NCBI GenBank assembly: GCA_009929315.1
Contig: SAAS01000001.1
Coordinates: 1-64,000, forward strand
Reading direction: 5' to 3'
Origin: Clostridia bacterium
Lineage (GTDB): Bacteria > Bacillota > Clostridia > Oscillospirales > Oscillospiraceae
DNA: 64,000 nucleotides
Below are positions 49,521-58,071 of the stretch, in pieces; positions within the stretch are counted from its first letter, which is position 1, and each line of letters starts with the position of its first letter. Made by a program: the position numbers and the translations under genes. The notes beneath the pieces are model-generated. The model did no database searches. It was not told where the DNA came from and worked only from the letters and a program-made list of their open reading frames with translations.

Positions 49521-51137
49521 ATGCTTTTAAAGGGCGTGGGGGCCTCCCCGGGTGCCGCGATTGCGAGCATATATTATATAAGAGCGCTCGATTTATCCGT
49601 CGAAAGGCGGGACGGACGGAATCCGGCAGCGGAAACCGAGCGCTACGAGAGTGCTAAAACCAAGGCCTTTTCGGAGCTCGACGGGCTTTACGAAAAAACT
49701 GCCGCGCTTGATTCAGCCGCGGCTCAGGTTTTTGAAATTCACAAACTCATGCTGGAGGACCCTGACTTTTGCGATGGGGTGGAAGCCGCTGTCGGCGCAG
49801 GAATGAATGCCGAGTTCGCGGTTAAAAGCTCTGCGGATTCGCTTGCGGATTTTCTGGGAACACTCGAAAACGAAGTCATGCGCGAGCGTGCAGCGGATCT
49901 TCGCGACGCTTCGGGCAGGCTTATCAGAATACTCAAAGGGCTCGAGGAAAAAAGCGAAATGCCCGAAGGCGAGTTTATAGTTCTTGCGGAGGATCTCCTG
50001 CCGAGCCAGACGGTTCGTCTTGACAGGGATAAGGTGCGCGGCTTCGTTACAAAGGGCGGCTCGTCCACCTCTCACTCGGTTATACTCGCAAAAACAATGG
50101 GGATTCCATGTATTGTCGGGATGGGCGCGGGCTTTGAGCAGCTCCCGACCGACGGCGAGATTGCAATTGACGGCGGCACAGGCGAGGTTCTGGTTAATCC
50201 GACGCCGAGTGAAAGGGAGAACTTTTTGCAGCGTGTTGATGAATTTGCCCGTAAGCGTCTTGAACTTGAAAAATTTCGGAATGTCGAGGCGGTCACCCGC
50301 ACGGGACACAGGATTCTTGTCAGCGCGAATATCGGCAGCGTTGCCGATGCTGACACGGCAATTTCCTTCGGAGCGGACGGAGTCGGGCTTTTCCGCAGCG
50401 AGTTTCTTTACCTTGAAAGCTCCGATTTTCCGAGCGAAGAGAAGCAGTTCGAGGCTTACATGGCGGTACTGGAAAAAATGGCGCCTAAGCCCGTGGTTAT
50501 CCGCACGCTTGACCTCGGCAGCGACAAGCAGGCACCCTATTTTGACATACCCGACGAGGAAAACCCCGCGCTCGGCTACCGCGCCATAAGAATCTGTCTC
50601 AAGGAGCCGCACATTTTCCACACACAGCTCCGTGCCCTGCTCCGCGCCTCGGTTTACGGCAGGCTTCAGGTGATGTTTCCGATGATAACGCATCTGGGTC
50701 AGGTACTTGAGATTAAAAAAACCATCAAGCTTCTCAAAGAGCAGCTTGACGGCGAAAACATTCCTTACAGCCGTGATATCGAGTTTGGGATTATGGTTGA
50801 AACACCCGCGGCTGCTATTATGAGCGACGAACTTGCAAAAGAAGTCGATTTCTTCTCACTCGGCACCAACGACTTGACTCAATACACAATGGCGGTGGAT
50901 CGAATGAACGCGAGAATCGGCGACATTTTCAATCCTGCTGACCCGGCGGTGCTCCGCCTTATCGAGTTGACGGCGAAAAATGCCCACAACAACGGAATCT
51001 GGGTGGGAATTTGCGGAGAAAGCGCCGCCGACCCCGCCCTGACGGAATTTTACATTTCGCTGGGGATAGACGAGCTGTCCGTGTCGCCCCCTTCCGTTCC
51101 GGCGGTCAAAAAGGCTATTCTGACAAATAAAGCGTAA
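49521..51137 (+). CDS. ptsI: PTS Enzyme I (phosphoenolpyruvate-protein phosphotransferase)
   Basis: 538 residues from the ATG at 49521; the ATG at 49512 directly abuts GGAAGG and is less likely. The active histidine (about His185) lies in KGGSSTSHSVILAKTMGIPC. The PEP-binding barrel has ADGVGLFRSEFLYL, MVETPAAA, LGTNDLTQYTMAVDR and the GICGESAAD cysteine. It starts the phosphate relay to HPr. Enzyme I is usually encoded with a general HPr; here it sits divergently beside a dedicated mannose-family PTS with its own HPr, so it may be that system's private Enzyme I. The domain order is normal and the length slightly short. Confidence 0.92.
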   Translation: MLLKGVGASPGAAIASIYYIRALDLSVERRDGRNPAAETERYESAKTKAFSELDGLYEKTAALDSAAAQVFEIHKLMLEDPDFCDGVEAAVGAGMNAEFAVKSSADSLADFLGTLENEVMRERAADLRDASGRLIRILKGLEEKSEMPEGEFIVLAEDLLPSQTVRLDRDKVRGFVTKGGSSTSHSVILAKTMGIPCIVGMGAGFEQLPTDGEIAIDGGTGEVLVNPTPSERENFLQRVDEFARKRLELEKFRNVEAVTRTGHRILVSANIGSVADADTAISFGADGVGLFRSEFLYLESSDFPSEEKQFEAYMAVLEKMAPKPVVIRTLDLGSDKQAPYFDIPDEENPALGYRAIRICLKEPHIFHTQLRALLRASVYGRLQVMFPMITHLGQVLEIKKTIKLLKEQLDGENIPYSRDIEFGIMVETPAAAIMSDELAKEVDFFSLGTNDLTQYTMAVDRMNARIGDIFNPADPAVLRLIELTAKNAHNNGIWVGICGESAADPALTEFYISLGIDELSVSPPSVPAVKKAILTNKA

Positions 51138-51235
51138 GTTTTTTCGCAAGACTTTCTTTAAAAATTGCCTGCGAGAAAACAAGGCGCGTTAAGACAAATA
51201 AAGCGGCAAAAGCATTTTACAAAGTGGGTGTGATG

Positions 51236-51979
51236 ATGAAAATTATTGAGGCTTCGGATTATAGCGGCATGAGCCGCAAGGCTGCAAACATCATTTCGGC
51301 GCAGGTAATACTCAATCCGAAAAGTATTCTGGGCTTGGCAACAGGCTCGACTCCTCTGGGCGTTTATCAGCAGTTAATCGACTGGTTTAAAAAGGGGGAT
51401 TTAGATTTTTCGGGCATTAACAGCGTCAATCTCGACGAATATTGCGGACTTAAGCCGAGCCATCCGCAGAGCTATCATTATTACATGCACAAAAACTTTT
51501 TCGACCACATAAATATCCCCGAGCAAAACATCCACATTCCCGACGGACAGAGCAAGGATATCGCGGCGGAGTGCTTAAATTACGACAAGCTTATCGCAAG
51601 TCTGGGCGGAATCGACCTTCAGCTGCTCGGTCTCGGGATTACGGGGCATATCGGCTTCAACGAGCCTAATGTGAGCTTCGACAAGACCACCCACAAGGTT
51701 GAGCTTGAAAGGGAAACGATTATCTCAAACTCGAGATTTTTTGACAACGCGGAGGATGTTCCGAAATACGCCATCACAATGGGTATAAAGAGCATAATGC
51801 AGGCAAAAAAAATCCTGCTGATTGTCAGCGGAGAGGAAAAGGCGGAAATTCTGGAAAAATCCCTCTTCGGGCCGGTAACTCCGCTCGTTCAGGCGTCAAT
51901 TTTACAGCTTCATCCCGACGTAACGGTTGTCGCCGACACGAAGGCGCTGTCGCAAATTCGTATGCACGGACTGCTTTGA
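51236..51979 (+). CDS. nagB: Glucosamine-6-phosphate deaminase
   Basis: 247 residues from the ATG at 51236. It converts glucosamine 6-phosphate to fructose 6-phosphate and ammonia. GLATGSTPLGVY (phosphate loop), VNLDEYCGL and LGITGHIGFNEP hold the active-site histidine and glutamate. The aspartate seen before GH in E. coli is threonine here; other Firmicutes vary at this position. nagA follows after 40 bases. With the PTS it supports an amino-sugar route. Confidence 0.92.
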   Translation: MKIIEASDYSGMSRKAANIISAQVILNPKSILGLATGSTPLGVYQQLIDWFKKGDLDFSGINSVNLDEYCGLKPSHPQSYHYYMHKNFFDHINIPEQNIHIPDGQSKDIAAECLNYDKLIASLGGIDLQLLGLGITGHIGFNEPNVSFDKTTHKVELERETIISNSRFFDNAEDVPKYAITMGIKSIMQAKKILLIVSGEEKAEILEKSLFGPVTPLVQASILQLHPDVTVVADTKALSQIRMHGLL

Positions 51980-52019
51980 TTATTTACGAACAATAAACAG
52001 TAGAGCGAGGTAGACTGCA

Positions 52020-53162
52020 ATGCTGCTGAAAAACGCCGAAGTTTTTGACAAGGATTTTAACTTAATAAAGGCCGAAATTGCCGTTGAAAACGGCGTTATT
52101 ACAGAAATCGGACAGGGGCTTTCGTCAAGCAACGAAGAGCTTGACCTTAAGGGCTTCATAATTGCTCCGGGCTTCGTGGATATCCATATCCACGGCTGTG
52201 CCGGCTTTGATACCTGCGACGCAACGCCGGAGGCTTTGAGCGCAATCGCGGCGCAGCTTGCCTCAAAGGGCGTGACCTCGTTTTGTCCGACGACAATGAC
52301 AATCGCACCCGAGGGCATCGAAAAGGCACTGCTCAACATAAAAAACTGCATGGAAAATCCGCCTCAAGGCGCAAGAATATTGGGTATCAACATGGAAGGA
52401 CCCTATATTTCCGTTAAACGCAAGGGCGGACAAAAGGCGGACTTCGTGAAAAGCTGTGATTTCAAGCAGTTCAAGCGCTACTTTGAGCGCTCGGGCGGCA
52501 ATATAAAAATTGTTGATATAGCGCCCGAAACTGACGGGGCGGATGACTTTATCGAAGGCGCAAAAAAGCTCTGCCGAGTGTCAATTGCCCATACAGAGGC
52601 TGACTATGAAACCGCGAAAGCGTCTTTTGAAAAGGGTGTAACTCAGGTTACGCACCTATTTAACGCGATGCCCGGCTTCAGTCATCGTGAGCCGGGCACA
52701 GTCGGAGCTGTTTTTGAAGATGAGCGGGTGATGGCGGAGCTTATTTGTGACGGCTTCCACATTCACCCTGCTGCGCTGAGACTGGCCTTCCGTATTCTTG
52801 GCGAGGAGCGGGCGATTATCGTCAGCGACTCCATGCGCGCCGCGGGGCTTGAGGACGGAACTTACGACCTCGGCGGGCAGGCTGTGGAAGTTAAAAACGG
52901 ACACGCAAGGCTTCCCGACGGAACGATAGCGGGTTCCACCACGAATATTTACGAGGAAGTTAAAAACCTTGTAAGCTACGGCGTGCCGCTGCGGCAGGTA
53001 ATTAAAGCCGCTACCATCAACCCTGCGAAGGCTGTCGGAGAGGACGGAAAAATCGGCAGTATTGAGCCGGGAAAAGCGGCGGATTTAGTTGTTCTGGACT
53101 GCGAACTAAACCTCAGGCTCGTTATTTTGCGCGGAAAAATTGTTTACGAGCGCACTCACTGA
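52020..53162 (+). CDS. nagA: N-acetylglucosamine-6-phosphate deacetylase
   Basis: 380 residues. Amidohydrolase family: PGFVDIHIHGCAGFD (metal-site start), INMEGPYIS, VTHLFNAMPGF, and the catalytic aspartate in IVSDSMRAAG. It removes acetate from GlcNAc 6-phosphate, feeding NagB. Its 3' end overlaps the convergent ferredoxin gene by 7 bases. It completes the ptsI-nagB-nagA run. Confidence 0.93.
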   Translation: MLLKNAEVFDKDFNLIKAEIAVENGVITEIGQGLSSSNEELDLKGFIIAPGFVDIHIHGCAGFDTCDATPEALSAIAAQLASKGVTSFCPTTMTIAPEGIEKALLNIKNCMENPPQGARILGINMEGPYISVKRKGGQKADFVKSCDFKQFKRYFERSGGNIKIVDIAPETDGADDFIEGAKKLCRVSIAHTEADYETAKASFEKGVTQVTHLFNAMPGFSHREPGTVGAVFEDERVMAELICDGFHIHPAALRLAFRILGEERAIIVSDSMRAAGLEDGTYDLGGQAVEVKNGHARLPDGTIAGSTTNIYEEVKNLVSYGVPLRQVIKAATINPAKAVGEDGKIGSIEPGKAADLVVLDCELNLRLVILRGKIVYERTH

Positions 53163-53401
53163 AGAACAAGCGCCCGCATCGGGCAAAACTTTACGCATTT
53201 GCCGCATTTAATGCACTTGTCTTTATCAACGCTTGGTGCTCCATAGCCCTTTTGTGTAAGCGCGCCGACGGGACAGACCTGAACCGAGGGACAGGGGTGA
53301 TTCTGCGGACAGCGCGATTTAATTACGACAAGGCTTTTATCCTTCAAATCCTCGGTGCTATTTTCGCTGCCTCGTGAAAATCCAAAGATTCCGTTTCCCA
53401 T
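53156..53401 (-). CDS. Small ferredoxin-like 4Fe-4S protein
   Basis: 81 residues. The C-terminal motif CIKCGKCVKFCP (about 63-74) is a standard cluster site. The first motif, SRCPQNHPCPSVQVCPVGAL, has only three cysteines with five-residue spacing instead of CxxCxxCxxxCP, so one cluster may be atypical or absent. A Ser/Asp-rich N-terminus precedes it. TTTGGAGG precedes the ATG. It is monocistronic; the redox partner is unknown. Confidence 0.82.
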   Translation of the reverse strand: MGNGIFGFSRGSENSTEDLKDKSLVVIKSRCPQNHPCPSVQVCPVGALTQKGYGAPSVDKDKCIKCGKCVKFCPMRALVLQ

Positions 53402-53541
53402 AATGATTTACCTCCAAATATTGGGTTATTTGCCGCCTGTTCCTTTAAAAAGAATTATTAAAACGGCTTTACTCAGTGATTATAGCTTTCATTTTACGTG
53501 TCTGCCGTAACTAAATCACAAAGCTCGGCTTCAACAAAGAA

Positions 53542-53579
53542 AAAAACGCCCCCACACAAAAGAGTGTGGGGGCGTTTTT
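53542..53579 (-). terminator. Terminator after the GtrA gene
   Basis: AAAAACGCCCCCACAC pairs perfectly with 53564-53579, loop of six. T-run on either strand, 9 bases past the GtrA stop. The 53402-53541 stretch beside it holds no gene. Confidence 0.9.
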
Positions 53580-53588
53580 ATTATTAGC

Positions 53589-54113
53589 TTAGTCCGCTTT
53601 TTTTGCGGGACGGAAGGATATAAATTTGCTGAGTATATAATTGAGGATGACAATAGCAACTGAAATGACGATTTTCGCGGGAAGCCCGTCCACCCCGAAC
53701 AGCGTGGAGTCAAAGCCCCAGGATACAAACGCCGGAACAGCCATGACCTCGAGAAGTCCGGTTGCGATGCGTCCGCCGAAAAAGGTAAGAGCCTCACCCG
53801 TAACAAGTTTTGCGTTCCAACTTTTTGATTCAAACACCCAGAGCTTGTTCGTGATAAAGGCGAAGATTACCGCTATTATCCAAGCGACAACGCCTGCGTA
53901 AAGAAGCTTTATGTCCAGATGCAGGCGTGATACGATTAGCGCCTGAAACCAAGTCGGAAACCCCGATGCATAGTCATTAACCGGAACAACGCGAACATAA
54001 ATACTGTAAATAAGCCAATTTACTATAGTGGTCGAAACACCAAAGATGCAGTACATTATAATCTCGCGATATTTAATGAAAAGCTCGCGAAACACCGAAG
54101 GTTTTTCTTTCAC
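53589..54113 (-). CDS. GtrA-family membrane protein
   Basis: 174 residues, four hydrophobic spans. GtrA hallmarks are the first span start MYCIFGVSTTIVNWLIY and FAFITNKLWVFES after the second. GtrA-like proteins are thought to flip polyprenyl-linked sugars for cell-surface glycosylation. An insertion of about 25 residues with FPTWFQ lies between spans 1 and 2. The start is GTG with GGGGG upstream. No glycosyltransferase adjoins it, so the substrate is unknown. Confidence 0.85.
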   Translation of the reverse strand: MKEKPSVFRELFIKYREIIMYCIFGVSTTIVNWLIYSIYVRVVPVNDYASGFPTWFQALIVSRLHLDIKLLYAGVVAWIIAVIFAFITNKLWVFESKSWNAKLVTGEALTFFGGRIATGLLEVMAVPAFVSWGFDSTLFGVDGLPAKIVISVAIVILNYILSKFISFRPAKKAD

Positions 54114-54230
54114 CGAAACGCCCCCAATTTAAAATCGTACAATAACACTGAGCCTAAACAGCTCAATTTCAATGCAACGCATATTCTACCACAAATAAGC
54201 CGAATGTCAACTATACGCTGTCGAAAGCAA

Positions 54231-54282
54231 ATAAAAAGCGCCATAAACGAAAACAATATCCGTTTAAGACGCTTATTATTTA
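54231..54282 (-). terminator. Terminator of the ilvBNCD operon
   Basis: On the minus strand, AAGCG and AAACG arms pair with CGTTT and CGCTT and are followed by TTTTATTT, just past the ilvD stop. Confidence 0.7.
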
Positions 54283-54291
54283 ATATTATCC

Positions 54292-55950
54292 TTATTGGAG
54301 AATTGCGCCCTGCGCCGCGCTTGTCACCATTCGGGTATATCTCGCGAGATAGCCGGTTTTTATCTTCGGCTCGGGGCAGATCCACGAAGCTCTGCGCTTG
54401 GCCAGCTCTTCATCGGAAACAAGAAGCTCAATTTTACAGTTCGGAATATCAATGGAGATCGTGTCACCCTCTTTGACCAGAGCGATATTGCCGCCGAGCG
54501 CCGCTTCGGGTGAAACGTGGCCGATGGAGGCTCCGCGTGTTGCGCCGGAAAAACGTCCGTCTGTGATGAGCGCAACGGTTGTGTCAAGTCCCATGCCTGC
54601 AATCGAAGCGGTTGGGTTGAGCATTTCGCGCATACCGGGTCCGCCCTTCGGTCCTTCGTAACGGATGATTATGACATCGCCCGAAACGATTTTACCGCCG
54701 TTAATTGCCGCTATCGCCTCATCCTCGCTGTTAAACACTCTTGCCGGACCCTCATGCACCATCATTTCGGGTGCAACTGCGGACTGCTTGACTACACAGC
54801 CCTCTGGCGCGAGATTGCCCTTCAAAACCGCAATGCCGCCGTAGGGCGAGTACGGATTTTCAATAGGACGAATAACCTCGGGGTCGAGATTTTTAACGCC
54901 GACAAGGTTTTCGCCCAGAGTTTTGCCTGTAACGGTCATGACGGAGGTATCCAAAAAGCCCTTTTTGTCAAGCTCCGCCATAACGGCGTGAACGCCGCCC
55001 GCACGGTCAAGATCCTCCATAAAGGTTGGACCCGCCGGAGCGAGGTGACAGAGGTTCGGGGTTTTTTTGGAATGCTCATTTGCCATTTCAAGCGTGATTT
55101 TTACACCCGCTTCGTGAGCGACAGCGGGTAGGTGCAGCATTGTATTGGTACTGCAGCCGAGAGCCATGTCCACAATTTCAGCGTTGTGGAAGGCGGCCTC
55201 TGTCATAATATCTCGGGGTCTGATATTTTTTTCAAGAAGCTCCATGACCTTCATGCCTGCGTGTTTGGCAAGCCTCAGCCTTGCGGACATTACGGCGGGG
55301 ATAGTGCCGTTGCCGCTAAGCGCCATGCCGAGAGCCTCGGTTACGCAGTTCATGGAATTTGCCGTGTACATACCCGAACAGGAGCCGCAGGTCGGACAAG
55401 CGGCGTTTTCATAGGCCTCAACGCCTTCCATGTCTATTTTACCTGCGTGATAAGCACCCACTGCCTCGAACATAGAGCTTAGGCAGGTGCGCTTGCCGTC
55501 AAGCCTTCCAGAAAGCATGGGTCCGCCGGAAACGAACACGGTCGGGACATTTACTCTGGCCGCCGCCATAAGCAGTCCGGGTACGTTCTTATCGCAGTTG
55601 GGTATCATAACAAGCGCGTCAAACTGATGGGCGAGCGCCATGCACTCGGTACTGTCGGCAATCAAATCTCTTGTAACAAGAGAATATTTCATGCCTTCAT
55701 GTCCCATGGCGATACCATCACAGACGGCAATTGCAGGGAAAACAATCGGTGTGCCGCCCGCAAGAAGGACGCCGGTCTTGACGGCTTCTGTGATTTTATC
55801 AAGATTCATGTGCCCGGGGACAATCTCGTTATAGGAACTGACGATACCGACAAGGGGACGCTCAAGCTCCTCCTTGGTGTAGCCGAGAGCATAAAACAGG
55901 CTCCTGTGCGGCGCCTGCTGGATTCCTGTTTTTACATTGTCACTTTTCAT
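54292..55950 (-). CDS. ilvD: Dihydroxy-acid dehydratase
   Basis: 552 residues. It dehydrates 2,3-dihydroxy acids to 2-oxo acids in valine and isoleucine synthesis. Fe-S ligand regions are [11 protein letters not shown] and [28 protein letters not shown] text ([17 protein letters not shown]) is near the end. AAGGAG precedes the ATG. It is the last gene of ilvBNCD, separated from ilvC by an unusual 508-bp hairpin-rich spacer. Confidence 0.95.
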   Translation of the reverse strand: MKSDNVKTGIQQAPHRSLFYALGYTKEELERPLVGIVSSYNEIVPGHMNLDKITEAVKTGVLLAGGTPIVFPAIAVCDGIAMGHEGMKYSLVTRDLIADSTECMALAHQFDALVMIPNCDKNVPGLLMAAARVNVPTVFVSGGPMLSGRLDGKRTCLSSMFEAVGAYHAGKIDMEGVEAYENAACPTCGSCSGMYTANSMNCVTEALGMALSGNGTIPAVMSARLRLAKHAGMKVMELLEKNIRPRDIMTEAAFHNAEIVDMALGCSTNTMLHLPAVAHEAGVKITLEMANEHSKKTPNLCHLAPAGPTFMEDLDRAGGVHAVMAELDKKGFLDTSVMTVTGKTLGENLVGVKNLDPEVIRPIENPYSPYGGIAVLKGNLAPEGCVVKQSAVAPEMMVHEGPARVFNSEDEAIAAINGGKIVSGDVIIIRYEGPKGGPGMREMLNPTASIAGMGLDTTVALITDGRFSGATRGASIGHVSPEAALGGNIALVKEGDTISIDIPNCKIELLVSDEELAKRRASWICPEPKIKTGYLARYTRMVTSAAQGAILQ

Positions 55951-55972
55951 ATTTTTACTCCTTGTTAAGGCC

Positions 55973-56012
55973 GAAAATCATTTCTTCTTTGCGGAAAGAA
56001 GAAACGATTTTC
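55973..56012 (-). other. Long hairpin just upstream of ilvD
   Basis: Arms of 18 bases with one A-C mismatch and a GCGG/CCGC loop, 23 bases before the ilvD start. On the minus strand it would form in the mRNA immediately ahead of the ribosome site, possibly as an mRNA stabiliser. Confidence 0.6.
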
Positions 56013-56339
56013 AATTTCAAAGAAGAAATCGCCAAAGGGGGCTTTCCACAAAGCCGCCCCCTTTGGAAACCCCTCCTAAACCATAAGGTTATGCCACATA
56101 AGAACATTCAGTGCGCAAGATTCTCACCCGTCCTAATACAGCGCAATTTGACGTGCGTCAGCTTCATAAGCCTACGTATCTTTGCTGAGCGGTGAAGATA
56201 ACGGAGAAGTAAGTAAGCCCGCGGCAACCAAAGCTTGGTCACCCGTACGATGTGAAATGACAGCGGTTTAACCTCAAGGTTTCCGCCGCGTCTTTTCTCT
56301 ACGGAAATTGCTAAAAACCATTTCTCTTTTCCACGCGAA

Positions 56340-56445
56340 AAAAGAGAAACGGTTGTTAGCATGGTAAACAAGCCGAGTGGCTTGCTATCGTGAAAAGAGA
56401 AACGGTTGTTAGCTAGGATTAAACAAGCCCAAGGCTTGCAATCGG
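56340..56445. repeat. Two tandem 53-base repeats after ilvC
   Basis: Copy 1 at 56340-56392 and copy 2 at 56393-56445 share an identical 21-base start (AAAAGAGAAACGG then TTGTTAGC) and a variable AAGCC-N-GGCTT hairpin. On the minus strand each gives CAAGCC-loop-GGCTTG-TTT, a weak terminator-like hairpin. Confidence 0.65.
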
Positions 56446-56458
56446 TTAAGCGGTAAGC

Positions 56459-57454
56459 CTATTTCTTCAGCCAGCTCATCATCTTGCGAAGCTCTTTTCC
56501 GACCTTCTCAAGGGGATGCTCGCTCTCAAGTCTGCGGGTTGCAAGGAACTTTGCCTGTCTGCCGGAGGAGAACTCGGTCATAAACTCGCTGGCGAAGGTG
56601 CCGTCCTGAATTTCGCGCAGGACCTTTTTCATTTCCTTGCGGGTGTCATCGGTGATAAGACGCCTGCCGGTGCGGTAGTCACCGTATTCCGCGGTGTTTG
56701 AAACACTGTAGCGCATCATGGCAAAGCCGCCGCTGTTTATGAGGTCAACGATGAGCTTCATCTCGTGGATGCACTCGAAATAAGCCATTTCAGGCTCATA
56801 TCCTGCCTCGACAAGCGTGTCGAAGCCAGCCTTCATAAGCTCAGTCACGCCGCCGCAAAGAACAGCCTGCTCGCCGAAAAGGTCGGTTTCGGTTTCCTCG
56901 CGGAAGCTGGTTTCAAGAATACCCGCACGGCCTGCGCCGATGCCGGAGGCATAAGCCAGAGCATAGTCCTTTGCCTTGCCGGAGTAATCCTGATAAATGG
57001 CGATTAGACTGGGAACGCCTTTGCCCTCCTGATACTGGCTGCGCACCGTATGTCCGGGACCCTTGGGGGCGACCATGGCGACGTCAACATTTGCCGGAGG
57101 AGCAATCAGATTGAAGTGAATATTGAAGCCGTGTGCGAACATCAGCATATTGCCCTCGGAAAGGTTGGGTGCGACCTCGGCATAATAAATGTCCGCCGCT
57201 TTTTCGTCGGGGACGAGCATCATAACCATGTCGGCTGCCTTTGCCGCTGCGGGAACTTCCATAACGGTCAATCCTGCGGCTTCGGCCTTTGCCCAGCTTG
57301 CGGAGTCGCGGCGAAGCCCGACAATAACCTTTACGCCGGATTCTTTGAGGTTTTGTGCGTGAGCGTGTCCCTGGCTGCCATATCCGATGATGGCAACTGT
57401 TCTGTTTGACAGAAGCTCCATATTGCAGTCTGTATCGTAGTACTTGTTAATCAT
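56459..57454 (-). CDS. ilvC: Ketol-acid reductoisomerase, class I
   Basis: 331 residues, the short class I length. NADPH motif [12 protein letters not shown] (24-35); Mg2+ and catalytic residues in the knotted C-terminal domain ([25 protein letters not shown]). It isomerises and reduces acetolactate or acetohydroxybutyrate. AAGGAGATC precedes the ATG. It lies 77 bases after ilvN on the same strand. Confidence 0.96.
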   Translation of the reverse strand: MINKYYDTDCNMELLSNRTVAIIGYGSQGHAHAQNLKESGVKVIVGLRRDSASWAKAEAAGLTVMEVPAAAKAADMVMMLVPDEKAADIYYAEVAPNLSEGNMLMFAHGFNIHFNLIAPPANVDVAMVAPKGPGHTVRSQYQEGKGVPSLIAIYQDYSGKAKDYALAYASGIGAGRAGILETSFREETETDLFGEQAVLCGGVTELMKAGFDTLVEAGYEPEMAYFECIHEMKLIVDLINSGGFAMMRYSVSNTAEYGDYRTGRRLITDDTRKEMKKVLREIQDGTFASEFMTEFSSGRQAKFLATRRLESEHPLEKVGKELRKMMSWLKK

Positions 57455-57531
57455 GATCTAAGATCTCCTTATATAAAGTTTTAGTGCTTTAAAGTGATTA
57501 TAACGCGCGGCCAAGGTGTTTGCAAACCAAT

Positions 57532-58056
57532 TTATGACCTGTGGCTCTCTTTATTTTCACAGACCATTATCTTGGAGCCGCGGTCCATCGCGGTAACGCC
57601 CGTTCTGCAAAGCTCAAGTATCTGATATTTTTCAACAATATCCAGAAATCCGTTTATCTTGCTGGGTTTTCCCGTGAGCTCGCATACTATGCTTGAGGGG
57701 GAAAAGTCAACTATGCTGGCCTTGTAAATCTCGCAAATTTCGCGGATTGCCACACGCTGGCTCTCGTCCGCTCCGACCTTGACAAGCAAAAGCTCACGCA
57801 AAATTGCCTCATTCTCGTCCTCGAGCGCAACAGCCTTGACCTCGACCATTTTTCTCGTCTGGAGAATAATTTGTTCAATAATTCTGTCGTCGCCCTGCGT
57901 GGTTACGGTAATACGAGAAATCGAGGGGTCGTTCGTTTCCGAAACTGTCAGAGAGTCAATGTTATAGCCGCGTTTGCCGAAAAGCATGGCTACGCGTGAA
58001 AGCACATTTGCGTTGTTTTCAACCAGCAAAGCGATTATGGCTTTTTTTACACTCAT
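57532..58056 (-). CDS. ilvN: Acetolactate synthase small (regulatory) subunit
   Basis: 174 residues. The N-terminal ACT domain (about 4-75; LVENNANVLSRVAMLFGKRG) binds valine and confers feedback inhibition. The C-terminal domain activates the large subunit. GGAGGAATTG precedes the ATG; it starts 15 bases after ilvB ends. Confidence 0.93.
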   Translation of the reverse strand: MSVKKAIIALLVENNANVLSRVAMLFGKRGYNIDSLTVSETNDPSISRITVTTQGDDRIIEQIILQTRKMVEVKAVALEDENEAILRELLLVKVGADESQRVAIREICEIYKASIVDFSPSSIVCELTGKPSKINGFLDIVEKYQILELCRTGVTAMDRGSKIMVCENKESHRS

Positions 58057-58071
58057 TTCAATTCCTCCCGT

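Larger units (their letters stand above)
55951..56458. repeat. Hairpin- and repeat-rich spacer between ilvC and ilvD
   Basis: No coding frame is credible. Starting from the ilvD end it holds an 18-base-arm hairpin (55973-55990/55995-56012, one mismatch), a GC-rich 11-bp hairpin (56032-56042/56056-56066), a 15-bp hairpin (56316-56330/56340-56354), and two tandem 53-base copies (56340-56392, 56393-56445). It could hold small mobile palindromic repeats. It may also shape ilvD expression by processing or partial termination. The central part (56070-56310) shows nothing recognised. Confidence 0.6.

Noticed and set aside
51137..51180. Inverted repeat GTTTTTTCGCA / TGCGAGAAAAC after ptsI
   Set aside because: The loop is over 20 bases and no T-run follows, so it is unlikely to be a terminator between ptsI and nagB.
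56340..56445. Possible CRISPR-like repeat
   Set aside because: Only two directly adjoining copies, no spacers, internal hairpins and no cas genes.
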